Source: an uncultured Collinsella sp.
GTDB lineage: Bacteria; Actinomycetota; Coriobacteriia; Coriobacteriales; Coriobacteriaceae
Length of the DNA stretch: 30,349 bases
Direction of reading: 5' to 3'
Assembly: GCA_900757285.1 (NCBI GenBank)
Contig: CAAENI010000084.1
Location: forward strand, 1-30,349
Under the pieces are notes generated by a model that was not told the origin of the DNA, searched no databases, and saw only the letters and a program-made list of their open reading frames with translations. A program made the translations under genes and the position numbers. This document shows positions 22,893-30,349 of the stretch, piece after piece; the first letter of the stretch is position 1; each line of letters begins with the position of its first letter.

Positions 22893-23456
22893 ATGCCTAC
22901 CATTTCTACCGCCGACTTCAAGAACGGCCTCGGTCTCCGCATTAAGGACAAGGTCTACACCATCGTCGAGTTCCAGCATGTCAAGCCGGGCAAGGGCGGC
23001 GCGTTTGTGCGCTACAAGACCCGCGACATCAAGAGCGGCCGCGTCGTCGAGAACACCTGCAACGCCGGCACCAAGTTCGAGAGCGTCATGCTCACCACCC
23101 GTGAGTTCCAGTACCTCTACAACGATGGCACCGACTACATCTTCATGGACAACGAATCCTATGAGCAGGTTCCCGTTCCCGAGGACATGGTGGGCGAGAA
23201 CTCCAAGTGGCTGCGCGAGAACGACATCTGCCAGCTGCTCTTCGCCGACGATGAGCTCATGGGCGTGACTCCGCCGATGTTCATCGAGACCACCATCGTC
23301 CAGACCGACCCGGGCTTTAAGGGCGACACCGTCCAGGGTTCCACCAAGCCGGCCACGATCGACACCGGCGCTGTCATCCAGGTCCCCATGTACCTCAACG
23401 AGGGCGAGGTCATCAAGGTTGACACCCGCGACGGCAAGTTCGTCTCCCGCGTCTAG
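22893..23456 (+). CDS. efp: Elongation factor P
   Basis: This 187-residue three-domain tRNA-mimicking factor relieves ribosomes stalled on polyproline. The tip loop VKPGKGGAF carries Lys34, the residue modified in many bacteria; no modification enzyme (EpmA, YmfI-type or rhamnosyltransferase) is seen here. The C-terminal domain ends GKFVSRV as usual. The ATG at 22893 has AGAAAGG 5 nt upstream. It opens a seven-gene run ending with recN. Confidence 0.97.
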   Translation: MPTISTADFKNGLGLRIKDKVYTIVEFQHVKPGKGGAFVRYKTRDIKSGRVVENTCNAGTKFESVMLTTREFQYLYNDGTDYIFMDNESYEQVPVPEDMVGENSKWLRENDICQLLFADDELMGVTPPMFIETTIVQTDPGFKGDTVQGSTKPATIDTGAVIQVPMYLNEGEVIKVDTRDGKFVSRV

Positions 23457-23480
23457 CAACCAACTCTTCTAGGAGGACTC

Positions 23481-23843
23481 ATGCCCCAGGAAATCAAGAT
23501 TGACGGCATCGGCATTTCGCCCGATGTTCTGACCGCCATCGTCTCGCGCGCCGTGTCCGATGTCGAGGGCATCGCCTCCGTTGGCGTCAAGGACCTTGCC
23601 ACCAACCTTGTCTCCATGATGCTCTCGTCCAAGGCCCCGGCTTCCGAGCCGGCGGTCGAGACCGAGGTCGTCGGCGACAAGCTCGCACTCACCGTGCGCG
23701 TTGTGGTGTTCTTTGGCTATCCGTTCAAGAAACTCGCCGAGGCCGTTCGCGCTGCCGTGGTCGCTGCCATCGATGCCCAGGTGGGCGTTGAGGTCGAGCG
23801 CGTTGACGTTTGCATCGACGGCCTCGTTTTCCCCAAGGAGTAA
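23481..23843 (+). CDS. Asp23/Gls24-family protein (YqhY-like)
   Basis: This 120-residue Asp23/DUF322 protein has the typical start IKIDGIGISPDVLTAIVSRAVSDVEGIASVG and a C-terminal VERVDVCIDGLVF. It is cytoplasmic with no membrane segment. Its place between efp and nusB matches YqhY of Bacillus, which is linked to acetyl-CoA carboxylase control there; the same role here is only inferred. AGGAGG precedes the ATG. Confidence 0.88.
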   Translation: MPQEIKIDGIGISPDVLTAIVSRAVSDVEGIASVGVKDLATNLVSMMLSSKAPASEPAVETEVVGDKLALTVRVVVFFGYPFKKLAEAVRAAVVAAIDAQVGVEVERVDVCIDGLVFPKE

Positions 23844-23846
23844 CCT

Positions 23847-24434
23847 TTGAGCCTTAAGGTTTATCGCGGGCGTACGCTTGCCCGCAGTCAGGCGCTGCAG
23901 CTGCTGTTCCAGGCCGAGGCCACGGACAGTCCGCTCGAGCGCGTCCTCGAGGGCGATTTCCTGATCTCGAAGGGCCCCCTCGACCCCTATGCGCTGGAGC
24001 TGTGCCGCGGTGCCTACGAGCATATCGATCGCATCGACTGTGCCCTGCGCGCCGTCGCCAAGAACTGGGATCTTATGCGCATGCCCGGCGCCGACCGCAA
24101 TCTGCTGCGTATCGCCGTCTACGAGATGCGCTTCCTCACCGACGAAGAGGTCTCGGACGCTATCGTGATCAACGAGGCCGTCGAACTTGCCAAGGCCTAT
24201 GGCACCGACCAGTCCGCGTCGTTCGTCAACGGCGTGCTGGGCAAGATCGCGCGCAGCGAGGAGTTGCCGGGCGAGGACCTGTACCAGGAACTGCTGGCCG
24301 AGGATCGCGCTCGCGAGGAGGCCCAGGCTGCTGAGGCTGCCGCCAAGGTCGCTGCCGCTCAGGCTACCGCCGGTGTACTTGCCGAGGATGTGGACGCTGC
24401 TGAGGCCGTCGAGGCCGACTCCGTCGAGGAGTAG
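23847..24434 (+). CDS. nusB: Transcription antitermination factor NusB
   Basis: This 195-residue all-helical protein binds boxA RNA with S10 (NusE) in rRNA antitermination. The core reads RTLARSQALQLLFQAEA near the start, with DRNLLRIAVYEMRFL and IVINEAVELAKAYG later, followed by SFVNGVLGKIAR. A C-terminal tail of about 50 residues, rich in Ala and Glu, is extra relative to the usual 140 or so. The start is TTG at 23847 with AAGGAG (23835-23840) 6 nt upstream. Confidence 0.95.
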   Translation: MSLKVYRGRTLARSQALQLLFQAEATDSPLERVLEGDFLISKGPLDPYALELCRGAYEHIDRIDCALRAVAKNWDLMRMPGADRNLLRIAVYEMRFLTDEEVSDAIVINEAVELAKAYGTDQSASFVNGVLGKIARSEELPGEDLYQELLAEDRAREEAQAAEAAAKVAAAQATAGVLAEDVDAAEAVEADSVEE

Positions 24435-24436
24435 CC

Positions 24437-24676
24437 ATGCCAGAGGGTTCTGTCCGTAACTTTGACGAGATCTCGGACCGTCTGGACCAGATCATCGCTA
24501 CCGTTCGCTCCAAGGATACGTCCTTGGAGCGTTCACTCGATCTGTTTGACGAAGCGATTGAGCTGGGCTCCCGCGCGGTCGATATGGTCGACAAGTTTGA
24601 GCTGACGCCGCGTGAGGCCGATAAGCTCGAGCAGGAATACGATGAGGATGCGGCAAACGAATCCCAGGATAGCTAG
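24437..24676 (+). CDS. xseB: Exodeoxyribonuclease VII small subunit
   Basis: This 79-residue helical XseB is recognised by NFDEISDRLDQIIATVRSKDTSLERSLDLFDEAIELGSRA, close to the family consensus. It forms a complex with XseA that degrades single-stranded DNA. GAGGAG precedes the ATG, 2 nt after the nusB stop. The usual partner gene xseA, commonly just upstream, is not in the window. Confidence 0.88.
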   Translation: MPEGSVRNFDEISDRLDQIIATVRSKDTSLERSLDLFDEAIELGSRAVDMVDKFELTPREADKLEQEYDEDAANESQDS

Positions 24677-24710
24677 CCGCATCTCCGGATACGAATGGTT
24701 GATGGCATTC

Positions 24711-25514
24711 ATGAAACGCGTGCGTCTTGATGACGAACTGATTTCACAGGGCATCTGCGCCGATCGCGCGGATGCCCTTCGCACTCTTATGGCCGGCTTG
24801 GTTTCGAGCGGCGGTGAGCGTTTGACCTCTCCGGGGCTCAAGGTGACGCCGGGCCTGCCGCTGCACGTGAAGGGGCGCATTCCGTACGTTGGGCGCGGCG
24901 GCCTTAAGCTTGAGGGTGCGCTCGATGCGTTTTGTATCGACCCCACGGGCCTTGCCTGCCTGGACGTAGGCTGCTCTACCGGCGGCTTTACCGATTGCCT
25001 GCTCAAACGCGGAGCTGCGACCGTTGTCTCGGTGGACGTTGGTCGCGCACAGTTCGATTGGTCGTTGCGTCAGGACGATCGCGTGACGCTGCATGAGCGC
25101 ACCAACGTGACGCAGCTGCCTGAGCTTGGCTATGCCGGCGCCATCGACCTGGCTGTTTGTGATGTCTCGTTTACCAGCATCGCGAACATTATCGATGCGG
25201 TGCTGGCGTGCCTGAAGCCTTCGGGTTCGTTCTGCACGCTCGTAAAGCCCCAGTTTGAGGCGCCGGCTGCGCTGGTGGGCGAGCGCGGTATCGTGACCGA
25301 CCCCGCCGTCCGCCGCGATACGCTCGTGGCGGCGATTGAGCTTTTTGCCGCCAAGGGCCTGTTTCCGCTTGACGTGTGCGTGTCGCCCATCCATGGCTCT
25401 AAGGGCAACGTTGAGTTTTTCCTGTACGGCACAAGGTTTGCCCCTGGTGAACGCACCGACGATGAGCTGCAATCCCAGGTATCGGCTTTGAGCGAGAAAG
25501 CTGCAACGCTATGA
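24711..25514 (+). CDS. tlyA: TlyA-family rRNA 2'-O-methyltransferase
   Basis: This 267-residue protein has an N-terminal S4 RNA-binding domain (RLDDELISQG to LMAGLVSSG) followed by an FtsJ-like methyltransferase with the SAM motif LDVGCSTGGF (84-93), SVDVG and DLAVCDVSF. TlyA methylates 16S and/or 23S rRNA and can affect capreomycin sensitivity; haemolysin names are historical. I start at the ATG 24711 (MKRVRLDDE), the family-like start; an ATG at 24702 is nearly as good, and neither has a strong ribosome binding site. Its stop overlaps nadK (ATGA). Confidence 0.93.
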   Translation: MKRVRLDDELISQGICADRADALRTLMAGLVSSGGERLTSPGLKVTPGLPLHVKGRIPYVGRGGLKLEGALDAFCIDPTGLACLDVGCSTGGFTDCLLKRGAATVVSVDVGRAQFDWSLRQDDRVTLHERTNVTQLPELGYAGAIDLAVCDVSFTSIANIIDAVLACLKPSGSFCTLVKPQFEAPAALVGERGIVTDPAVRRDTLVAAIELFAAKGLFPLDVCVSPIHGSKGNVEFFLYGTRFAPGERTDDELQSQVSALSEKAATL

Positions 25515-26371
25515 AGGTCTTTCTGGTTCCCAATTACTACAAGCAAGAGGCGGTCGAGAGCGGCCTGATGCTCGAGCTTTGGCTTTCGCGCCAGGGCTAC
25601 GAGGTCGCATGGGCTGCCGACCAGCGATCGAAGATTCAAAGCACGCCTGATATTGATGGCTCAGATCTGGTCATTACGCTCGGCGGCGACGGTACGTTGC
25701 TGCGCGCTGCCCGCATCCTCAACCATCGCGAGATTCCTATCCTTGGTCTTTCCTATGGTCACCTGGGCTTTTTAACTGCTGCGAGCCCCGAGGAGCGCGA
25801 CATTCTGCAGGTCGTGAGCGATGCTCTGTCCGGTGAGCTGCACGTGAGCCGCCGCGCCACCATCGCCGCGGATATCGTGTCCGTGCGCGACGATGGCACG
25901 AAGGATGTCGTGCGCACGTTTGCCCTCAACGATATGGCACTTACGCGCGGCCCCCTGTCCGATATGGTTGAGTTTGACATCACGGTGTCCGGCCATCATA
26001 TCGATCGCCTGCGCGGCGACGGTGTCGTCGTTTCGACGGCGACCGGCTCCACCGGCTATGCGCTTTCCGCCGGCGGTCCCATTGTCAGCCCCGATTACAC
26101 GGGTATGGTCTGTGTGCCCATCGCCCCGCATACCATTCAGGCTCGCGCTTTTTTGACCTCGCCGAGTGATGTCGTCGAGATCTTTATGTCTGATGACCGT
26201 CCGAGTGTTCCGGCGATCGCTATCGATGGACAGTTTATTACCTGCGATGGCACCGTTGAGAGCGTGGCGGTGCGTCGCGGTCCCGGAGATGTGCTGCTTC
26301 TCGATTACGGTCCCGAGAGCTTCTATAACTCCGTGAGCCGCGTGTTCTACGGAGTGCGTCATGATCGATGA
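25511..26371 (+). CDS. nadK: NAD kinase
   Basis: This 286-residue ATP- or polyphosphate-dependent kinase makes NADP from NAD in the cytoplasm. The catalytic GGDGT is at 58-62 and the diphosphate-binding TATGSTGYALSAGGP is intact; the NE/D motif appears as LNDMAL. The ATG overlaps the tlyA stop by 4 nt, and its end overlaps recN by 11 nt. The order tlyA-nadK-recN is widely conserved. Confidence 0.96.
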   Translation: MKVFLVPNYYKQEAVESGLMLELWLSRQGYEVAWAADQRSKIQSTPDIDGSDLVITLGGDGTLLRAARILNHREIPILGLSYGHLGFLTAASPEERDILQVVSDALSGELHVSRRATIAADIVSVRDDGTKDVVRTFALNDMALTRGPLSDMVEFDITVSGHHIDRLRGDGVVVSTATGSTGYALSAGGPIVSPDYTGMVCVPIAPHTIQARAFLTSPSDVVEIFMSDDRPSVPAIAIDGQFITCDGTVESVAVRRGPGDVLLLDYGPESFYNSVSRVFYGVRHDR

Positions 26372-27989
26372 GCTGCAGGTTTCCAACATTGCACTCATTC
26401 GCGAGGCGACGCTGGTGCCGAGTGCGGGCCTAACGGTTTTGACTGGCGAGACCGGTGCCGGCAAGACCGCGCTGCTCTCGGCGCTCAAGCTCATTTTGGG
26501 CGAGCGTGCAGATTCGTCGACCGTGCGCGAGGGAGAGGCGCTGGCGAGCGTCGAGGCACGCTTGTTCGACGGCCCGCACGACACGGAGGGCTTTACCGTG
26601 CAGCGCAGCCTTTCTGCCGAGGGTCGCAGCCGCGTCAAGATTGACGGCCGCATCGCCAGCGTGCGCGAGCTTTCCGAGCGCGTCGGCGTGATGATGGATC
26701 TGTGCGGCCAGCATGAACATCAGCGTCTGCTCGATCCGGCGCATCATGTTGCCATGGTTGATGCCTGGGCTGGTCGCTCTGCGCTCGAGGCGCTCGACCG
26801 TTACCGTGCCTGCTTCAAGGCGTCGCGTGCGGCTGCCAAGGAGGTCCGTCGCGTAGAGGAGGCGTCGCGTGCGCAGGGGAGTCGCGTCGAGGAGGCGCGC
26901 TTCGCCCTGGAGCGTATCGCCGAGGTCGACCCCAAGCCGGGTGAGTATGAGGAACTCGAGGAACTGCTGCCGCGCTCCGAACATGCCGAGGTACTGGTTG
27001 CCACAGCTAACGATGCCCATGCATCGCTTGCCGCCGAAGGTGGAGCGCTCGATGCCGTGAACAGCGCCGTGGCAGATCTTTCCCGAATGGCTACCGTCGA
27101 TCGCAAACTGGGCGACATTGCCGATGCGCTTTCGGATGCCTGCATCTCCCTTGAGGATAGCGCGAACGAGCTTCGTGCCTATCGCGATGGCGTCGCCTTC
27201 GACCCGCGCGAGCTCGCTCGCATGCGTGAGCGGTATTCCGATCTCAAGGGCCTGTTGCGTCAGTGGGGTCCCACCATGGACGATGTTTTTGCCATGCGCG
27301 ATCGCTCGCAAGAGCTGATGTCCCTGGTCGATGATGGCGATGAACAGATCAAAAAGGCGCGTGAGGCACTCGGGAGCGCCGAGCGCGAGCTGTTCGCTGC
27401 CGCCAAGGCACTCAAGCGTGCGCGTAATACCGCTGCTCCGCGTTTTTGTCACGAGGTTGGCCGCCAAATGGCGCGCCTGGAGATGGGCGGCGCCGAGCTC
27501 GTTTGGGAGTCGCGTGATCTTCCGCGCGCCGAGTGGACGCCGGCGGGTCCTTCAAGCTACGAGCTTTTGTATCGCAGCGGTGTCGGCTTGACGCCGCGTC
27601 CCCTGCGCCGCATTGCCTCGGGCGGCGAGCTCAGCCGCGTCATGCTGGCGAGCAAGGTGGTCTTGGGTAATGCTGACGGCGTCGACACACTGGTATTTGA
27701 CGAGGTCGATGCCGGTGTCGGCGGCTCCACGGCTCGTGCTCTTGCTGGTGTGCTGGCCGATCTTGCCGCTACGCATCAAGTGATTGTCGTAACCCACTTG
27801 GCGCAAGTCGCCGTCATGGCCGACAAGCATTATGTTGTCAGCAAGGAGCCGGGCGATGTTCCCCAGACGCATTTGGACGAGGTAACCGGCGAAGCGCGTA
27901 CCGCCGAGATTGCCCGCATGTTGAGCGGCGATCAGTCCGAGGCAAGCTTGGCCCACGCAAAGCAGATGCTCGAAGAAGTTCGAGGCTAG
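26361..27989 (+). CDS. recN: DNA repair protein RecN
   Basis: This 542-residue SMC-like ATPase helps hold broken DNA ends in double-strand break repair. Walker A is GETGAGKT (29-36), a coiled-coil region spans about 160-360, and the ABC signature ASGGELSRVMLA and Walker B TLVFDEVDAG lie near the C-terminus. Length fits (E. coli 553). The start ATG lies inside the nadK end with ACGGAG upstream, so the two are coupled. It ends the efp operon. Confidence 0.96.
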   Translation: MIDELQVSNIALIREATLVPSAGLTVLTGETGAGKTALLSALKLILGERADSSTVREGEALASVEARLFDGPHDTEGFTVQRSLSAEGRSRVKIDGRIASVRELSERVGVMMDLCGQHEHQRLLDPAHHVAMVDAWAGRSALEALDRYRACFKASRAAAKEVRRVEEASRAQGSRVEEARFALERIAEVDPKPGEYEELEELLPRSEHAEVLVATANDAHASLAAEGGALDAVNSAVADLSRMATVDRKLGDIADALSDACISLEDSANELRAYRDGVAFDPRELARMRERYSDLKGLLRQWGPTMDDVFAMRDRSQELMSLVDDGDEQIKKAREALGSAERELFAAAKALKRARNTAAPRFCHEVGRQMARLEMGGAELVWESRDLPRAEWTPAGPSSYELLYRSGVGLTPRPLRRIASGGELSRVMLASKVVLGNADGVDTLVFDEVDAGVGGSTARALAGVLADLAATHQVIVVTHLAQVAVMADKHYVVSKEPGDVPQTHLDEVTGEARTAEIARMLSGDQSEASLAHAKQMLEEVRG

Positions 27990-28007
27990 GTCGTATCAGC
28001 GGTGTTG

Positions 28008-28041
28008 GTGGGACAAAATAGACTGAAATTTTTTGTCCCAC
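28008..28041. terminator. Hairpin between convergent recN and rpiR
   Basis: GTGGGACAAAA (28008-28018) and TTTTGTCCCAC (28031-28041) form a perfect 11-bp stem over a 12-nt loop. The T-tract is inside the arm, not after it, on both strands. It lies in the 60-bp gap between two converging genes and probably serves both as a terminator or roadblock. Confidence 0.6.
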
Positions 28042-28049
28042 TACGCGTT

Positions 28050-28907
28050 TTACTCAACGACCTTGTCCGGCTGGATGAGCTCCTCGTAGTAGCTGATATG
28101 TTCGCGAGCGTCTTCAATCTCGGGCAGCAGGAAGTTGTAGATGACTTCGATGATCATCGTGGCGCTGATCTTAGAGAACGCAAAGTCGCCTGTCGTCAGC
28201 AGCGCTTCGTGGTTGACGGTATTAAAAGTGTAGTCTGCCAGGCGCGCGAGCGGGGATTTGCTGTCGCTGCTGATGACGACTACGGTTGCGCCGCAGTCGC
28301 GAGCCGCTTTTGCCATGCGATTCAAACGGCGCGACTTGCCCGAGTTCGAAATCAGTACGATAACGTCACCCGGGCGTAACGTGAGCGCAAAACCAATCGA
28401 GGTCTCGCTTATGGTGCTCGCCATGCAGCGCAGGCCCAGCTGCGAAAACTTAAACGTCGCATCGAGCGCGACCGCGTTGGTATTGCCCACAGCCGCAAAC
28501 TCAATAACCCCTGCATGCTTAAGGGCATGCACAACAGCCGCCAGCGTATCGTGGTCGATCCCGTCGATGGTCGCATTAAGCTCGCTCACCTTGGCAGCCA
28601 GGATGTTCTTGAGGCTCTGCTCCATATTGTCGAGCGAGACCTCGTCAGTCAGGCCCTCGTTGCGCTGGCTTTCCAAATCCCTCGCCAACGAAAACTGAAA
28701 GCTGCGGAAGCTGCCAAAGCCCAGCTTGCGGCAAAAGCGCGAAACCGTCGCCTCGGACGTGGCGGCGGCTCGTGAGAGCTGGGCGGCCGTCAGGCGCGGC
28801 GCCTCGGACTGGTGCTCCAATATATAGTCGACAATGCGCTGCTCGGACTCGCTGTATCCCTGATGGGTGCTTATGAGGGAAAGTGCGCTCTTGCTACTAT
28901 CGGTCAT
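28050..28907 (-). CDS. MurR/RpiR-family transcriptional regulator
   Basis: This 285-residue regulator has an N-terminal RpiR helix-turn-helix (about 15-75; SRAAATSEATVSRFCRKLGFGSF) and a C-terminal SIS sugar-phosphate-binding domain (about 115-250; VIVLISNSGKSRRL). It likely binds a sugar phosphate and controls sugar uptake or use. The start at 28907 (MTDSSKSAL) has AGGAG 6 nt upstream; an earlier in-frame ATG at 28955 overlaps the candidate promoter and is rejected. It is divergent from a PTS gene, the probable target. Activator or repressor action is not known. Confidence 0.93.
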   Translation of the reverse strand: MTDSSKSALSLISTHQGYSESEQRIVDYILEHQSEAPRLTAAQLSRAAATSEATVSRFCRKLGFGSFRSFQFSLARDLESQRNEGLTDEVSLDNMEQSLKNILAAKVSELNATIDGIDHDTLAAVVHALKHAGVIEFAAVGNTNAVALDATFKFSQLGLRCMASTISETSIGFALTLRPGDVIVLISNSGKSRRLNRMAKAARDCGATVVVISSDSKSPLARLADYTFNTVNHEALLTTGDFAFSKISATMIIEVIYNFLLPEIEDAREHISYYEELIQPDKVVE

Positions 28908-28943
28908 GGATGGCTCCTGGTTGGCATGAAAATCTAACTTGAT

Positions 28944-28974
28944 TTGCAATGCCATAGTATACGGGCATTTTCAA
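28944..28974 (-). promoter_or_regulatory. Candidate -10 and autoregulatory dyad of rpiR
   Basis: On the minus strand TATACT (plus 28956-28961) is a good -10 for rpiR. It is centred in the dyad AATGCC-N10-GGCATT (28948-28953, 28964-28969), whose outer flanks TTGC and TTCAA extend the symmetry. A regulator binding here would block rpiR transcription; self-control is an inference. Confidence 0.5.
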
Positions 28975-28988
28975 TCACAAGATACACC

Positions 28989-29016
28989 TTGCCGTTTCAA
29001 GTGTTGATGGTAAACT
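28989..29016 (+). promoter_or_regulatory. Candidate promoter of the PTS gene
   Basis: TTGCCG (28989-28994), 16-bp spacer, then TAAACT (29011-29016) with an extended TGG just upstream. It fits transcription toward the PTS gene through a leader of about 160 nt. Confidence 0.55.
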
Positions 29017-29023
29017 TTCACTT

Positions 29024-29052
29024 ACCGTTTACGGTTATGAAAGAACCTTTCA
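29024..29052 (+). promoter_or_regulatory. Candidate operators between the PTS promoter and gene
   Basis: Two adjacent perfect dyads: ACCGT-TT-ACGGT (29024-29035) and TGAAAG-AAC-CTTTCA (29038-29052). Another CTTTCA lies at 29015-29020. The TGAAA/TTTCA half-sites fit binding by a dimeric RpiR-type regulator just downstream of the promoter, hence repression; which dyad binds what is not known. Confidence 0.5.
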
Positions 29053-29143
29053 CCGGAGAATTGCGCCTTGTCTCTTCTCACGCGGACGGTAGGTTGGTAT
29101 CTTTCAGTTGTGGAAAAGCGCGCAAGGATGCGCGTGTAGGGGA

Positions 29144-29157
29144 GCGCCTGCGGGCGC
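29144..29157 (+). other. Small GC-rich hairpin in the PTS leader
   Basis: GCGCC (29144-29148) and GGCGC (29153-29157) close a 4-nt loop about 10 nt before the ribosome binding site. It has no T-run. It may influence translation start but could be chance in GC-rich DNA. Confidence 0.3.
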
Positions 29158-29179
29158 AGTACTCAAGAAGGAGGGACAC

Positions 29180-30349
29180 ATGCCTAAGTTTGACATCATC
29201 GCCGCCACCGGTTGCCCGACCGGCATCGCGCACACCTTCATGGCGAAGGAGGCGCTGGAGAAGGCAGCTGCCGAGCGAGGTCTGACCATTAAGGTTGAGA
29301 CCCATGGCCAGGTCGGTGTCGAGAACGAGCTCACCAAGAGCGAGATCGCCGGTGCCAAGGCCGTCGTCGTCGCAGCCGATAAGGATGTCCAGGCGGAGCG
29401 TTTCGCCGGCAAGCGCATGGTTTCCGTTGGTGTTTCCAAGGCCCTGTCCGTTGAGGCAGCCGGTAAGCTGATCGACCGCGCGCTCGCCGCCAAGGGTGAC
29501 GACTCGGTTGCGGCTGCTGCCGATGTCGAGGATGAGGTCGAGGAGAAGGAGTCCATCGGCCACATCATCTACAAGCACCTCATGAACGGCGTCAGCCACA
29601 TGCTGGTCTTCGTCGTCGCCGGTGGTGTCCTGACCGCCGTTTCGTTCCTGTGGGGCATCACGTCCTTCGATTCGACGGCGTCTGACTACAACAGCTTTGC
29701 CGCTATGCTCAAGATCATCGGCGGCATCGCCATGAACCTCATGGTTCCCGTGCTTTCCGCCTACATCGCCGAGTCCATCGGCAAGCGCCCGGCACTCGTC
29801 CCCGGCTTTGTTGCCGGTATGATCGCCATCCAGGGTCTGCCCGTTAACGCCGAGACCGGTATGATCGACGCCGGCGGCGCCGGCGTGGGCTTCGGTTTCC
29901 TGGGCGGCATCGTCGGCGGCTTCCTCGCTGGCTATGTCATCCTGCTGCTCGAGAAGGTCTTCTCCAAGCTGCCCAAGAACCTGGACGGCCTCAAGGCTAT
30001 CTTCCTGTACCCGCTGTTCTCGACTGCCATCGTCGGCCTGGTCATGCTCGGCATCTCCGGCCCCATGGCTGCCATCAACACCGCCATGATGGACTTCCTC
30101 AAGGGCCTGTCCGCCTCTGGCGCCATTGTCCTGGGCCTTGCCATCGGCTGCATGTGCGCCGTTGACATGGGCGGCCCGGTCAACAAGGCTGCTTACGTCA
30201 CCGGTACCGCTATGCTCACCGAGGCCCTGGCCGCCGGCGTCGGCACCGACACCTACAACTTCGGCACCAACTTCATGGCTGCCGTCTCCGCCGCCTGCAT
30301 CGTTCCGCCGCTGATCACTACCTTTGCCGTCGTTGTCGGCAAGAAGTAC
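29180..30349 (+). CDS. PTS fructose-family EIIBC component, C-terminally cut by the window edge
   Basis: At least 390 residues of a fused sugar phosphotransferase EIIB-EIIC protein are open to the right edge. The EIIB domain (about 1-100) starts PKFDIIAATGCPTGIAHT with the phosphorylated Cys12. An Ala/Glu-rich linker (about 105-125) leads to the membrane EIIC domain (about 130 on), with several hydrophobic helices and the fructose-family signature MGGPVNKAAYV. It phosphorylates and imports a hexose; fructose is the default guess, but related mannosyl-glycerate-type substrates are possible. AAGGAGGG (29168-29175) precedes the ATG. No EIIA is visible before it; one may be fused or follow outside. 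The divergent rpiR gene probably controls it. Confidence 0.93.
   Translation, partial: MPKFDIIAATGCPTGIAHTFMAKEALEKAAAERGLTIKVETHGQVGVENELTKSEIAGAKAVVVAADKDVQAERFAGKRMVSVGVSKALSVEAAGKLIDRALAAKGDDSVAAAADVEDEVEEKESIGHIIYKHLMNGVSHMLVFVVAGGVLTAVSFLWGITSFDSTASDYNSFAAMLKIIGGIAMNLMVPVLSAYIAESIGKRPALVPGFVAGMIAIQGLPVNAETGMIDAGGAGVGFGFLGGIVGGFLAGYVILLLEKVFSKLPKNLDGLKAIFLYPLFSTAIVGLVMLGISGPMAAINTAMMDFLKGLSASGAIVLGLAIGCMCAVDMGGPVNKAAYVTGTAMLTEALAAGVGTDTYNFGTNFMAAVSAACIVPPLITTFAVVVGKKY

Noticed and set aside
21605..22951. Antisense frame across pepQ and the start of efp
   Set aside because: It crosses a strong terminator and a consensus -10 of the plus strand and has no family signature.
28908..28955. 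Upstream start for the RpiR regulator adding 16 residues
   Set aside because: The upstream ATG lies at the candidate -10 region and lacks a ribosome binding site; the start at 28907 has AGGAG at the right distance.
28944..29285. A 113-codon plus-strand frame in the rpiR/PTS gap
   Set aside because: It overlaps the promoter, the operators and the start of the PTS gene in another frame and has no ribosome binding site.

Overview
The window reads as a high-GC, Gram-positive gut actinobacterium of the class Coriobacteriia. Collinsella is my best guess, from the protein style and from the gene order efp, Asp23-family gene, nusB, xseB, tlyA, nadK, recN; this is recognition, not a database result. 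Almost all genes are core housekeeping genes on the + strand, packed with short gaps and ATGA or TAATG start/stop overlaps. The exceptions are the AT-rich left edge (about 1-210) and the two minus-strand genes gldA and rpiR.

Layout. 1-594: the cut-off start of an AT-rich peptidase S51-like gene on the minus strand, then about 500 bp with no credible gene but five hairpins, three of them terminator-like on the minus strand. 595-1677: a GldA/HcxA-type alcohol dehydrogenase (minus). 1824-2120: an isoleucine T-box leader that controls ileS (2164-4965). 4966-5104: a small hairpin and a 99-nt nested palindrome. 5206-6818: lspA-rluD. 6901-8245: a membrane GT2 glycosyltransferase with its terminator. 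8277-9978: a small prepilin-peptidase-like protein and a dGTPase-like HD protein. 10039-11388: rarA. 11484-14640: four overlapping or abutting genes encoding a membrane-anchored coiled-coil protein, a degenerate anti-sigma-like protein, a SigB/SigF-type sigma factor and an AI-2E-family membrane protein. 14793-21469: alaS-ruvX-mltG-yqeG-aroK-'aroB'. 21602-22732: an M24 aminopeptidase with its own promoter and a structured leader. 22893-27989: efp-asp23-nusB-xseB-tlyA-nadK-recN. 28050-30349: an RpiR-family regulator divergent from a fructose-family PTS EIIBC gene that runs off the right edge.

How the genes work together. Most serve translation (ileS, alaS, efp, rluD, tlyA), transcription (nusB), DNA repair and replication (ruvX, rarA, recN, xseB, dgt) and envelope building (lspA, mltG, the GT2 enzyme). 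The RpiR/PTS pair is probably a regulator beside its own target.

Most interesting signals. (1) The AroB homologue beside an intact AroK has lost its glycine-rich NAD loop and all three metal ligands. (2) The anti-sigma-like protein next to the sigma factor lacks the N-box Asn and the DxGxG motif, and no anti-anti-sigma gene is present, which suggests a non-kinase sigma control module. (3) A terminator with identical 16-bp arms is used after two unrelated genes, and its loop motif recurs in a third hairpin. (4) Long nested palindromes lie after ileS and in the leader of the M24 peptidase. No CRISPR array, rRNA, tRNA, insertion sequence or prophage was seen.
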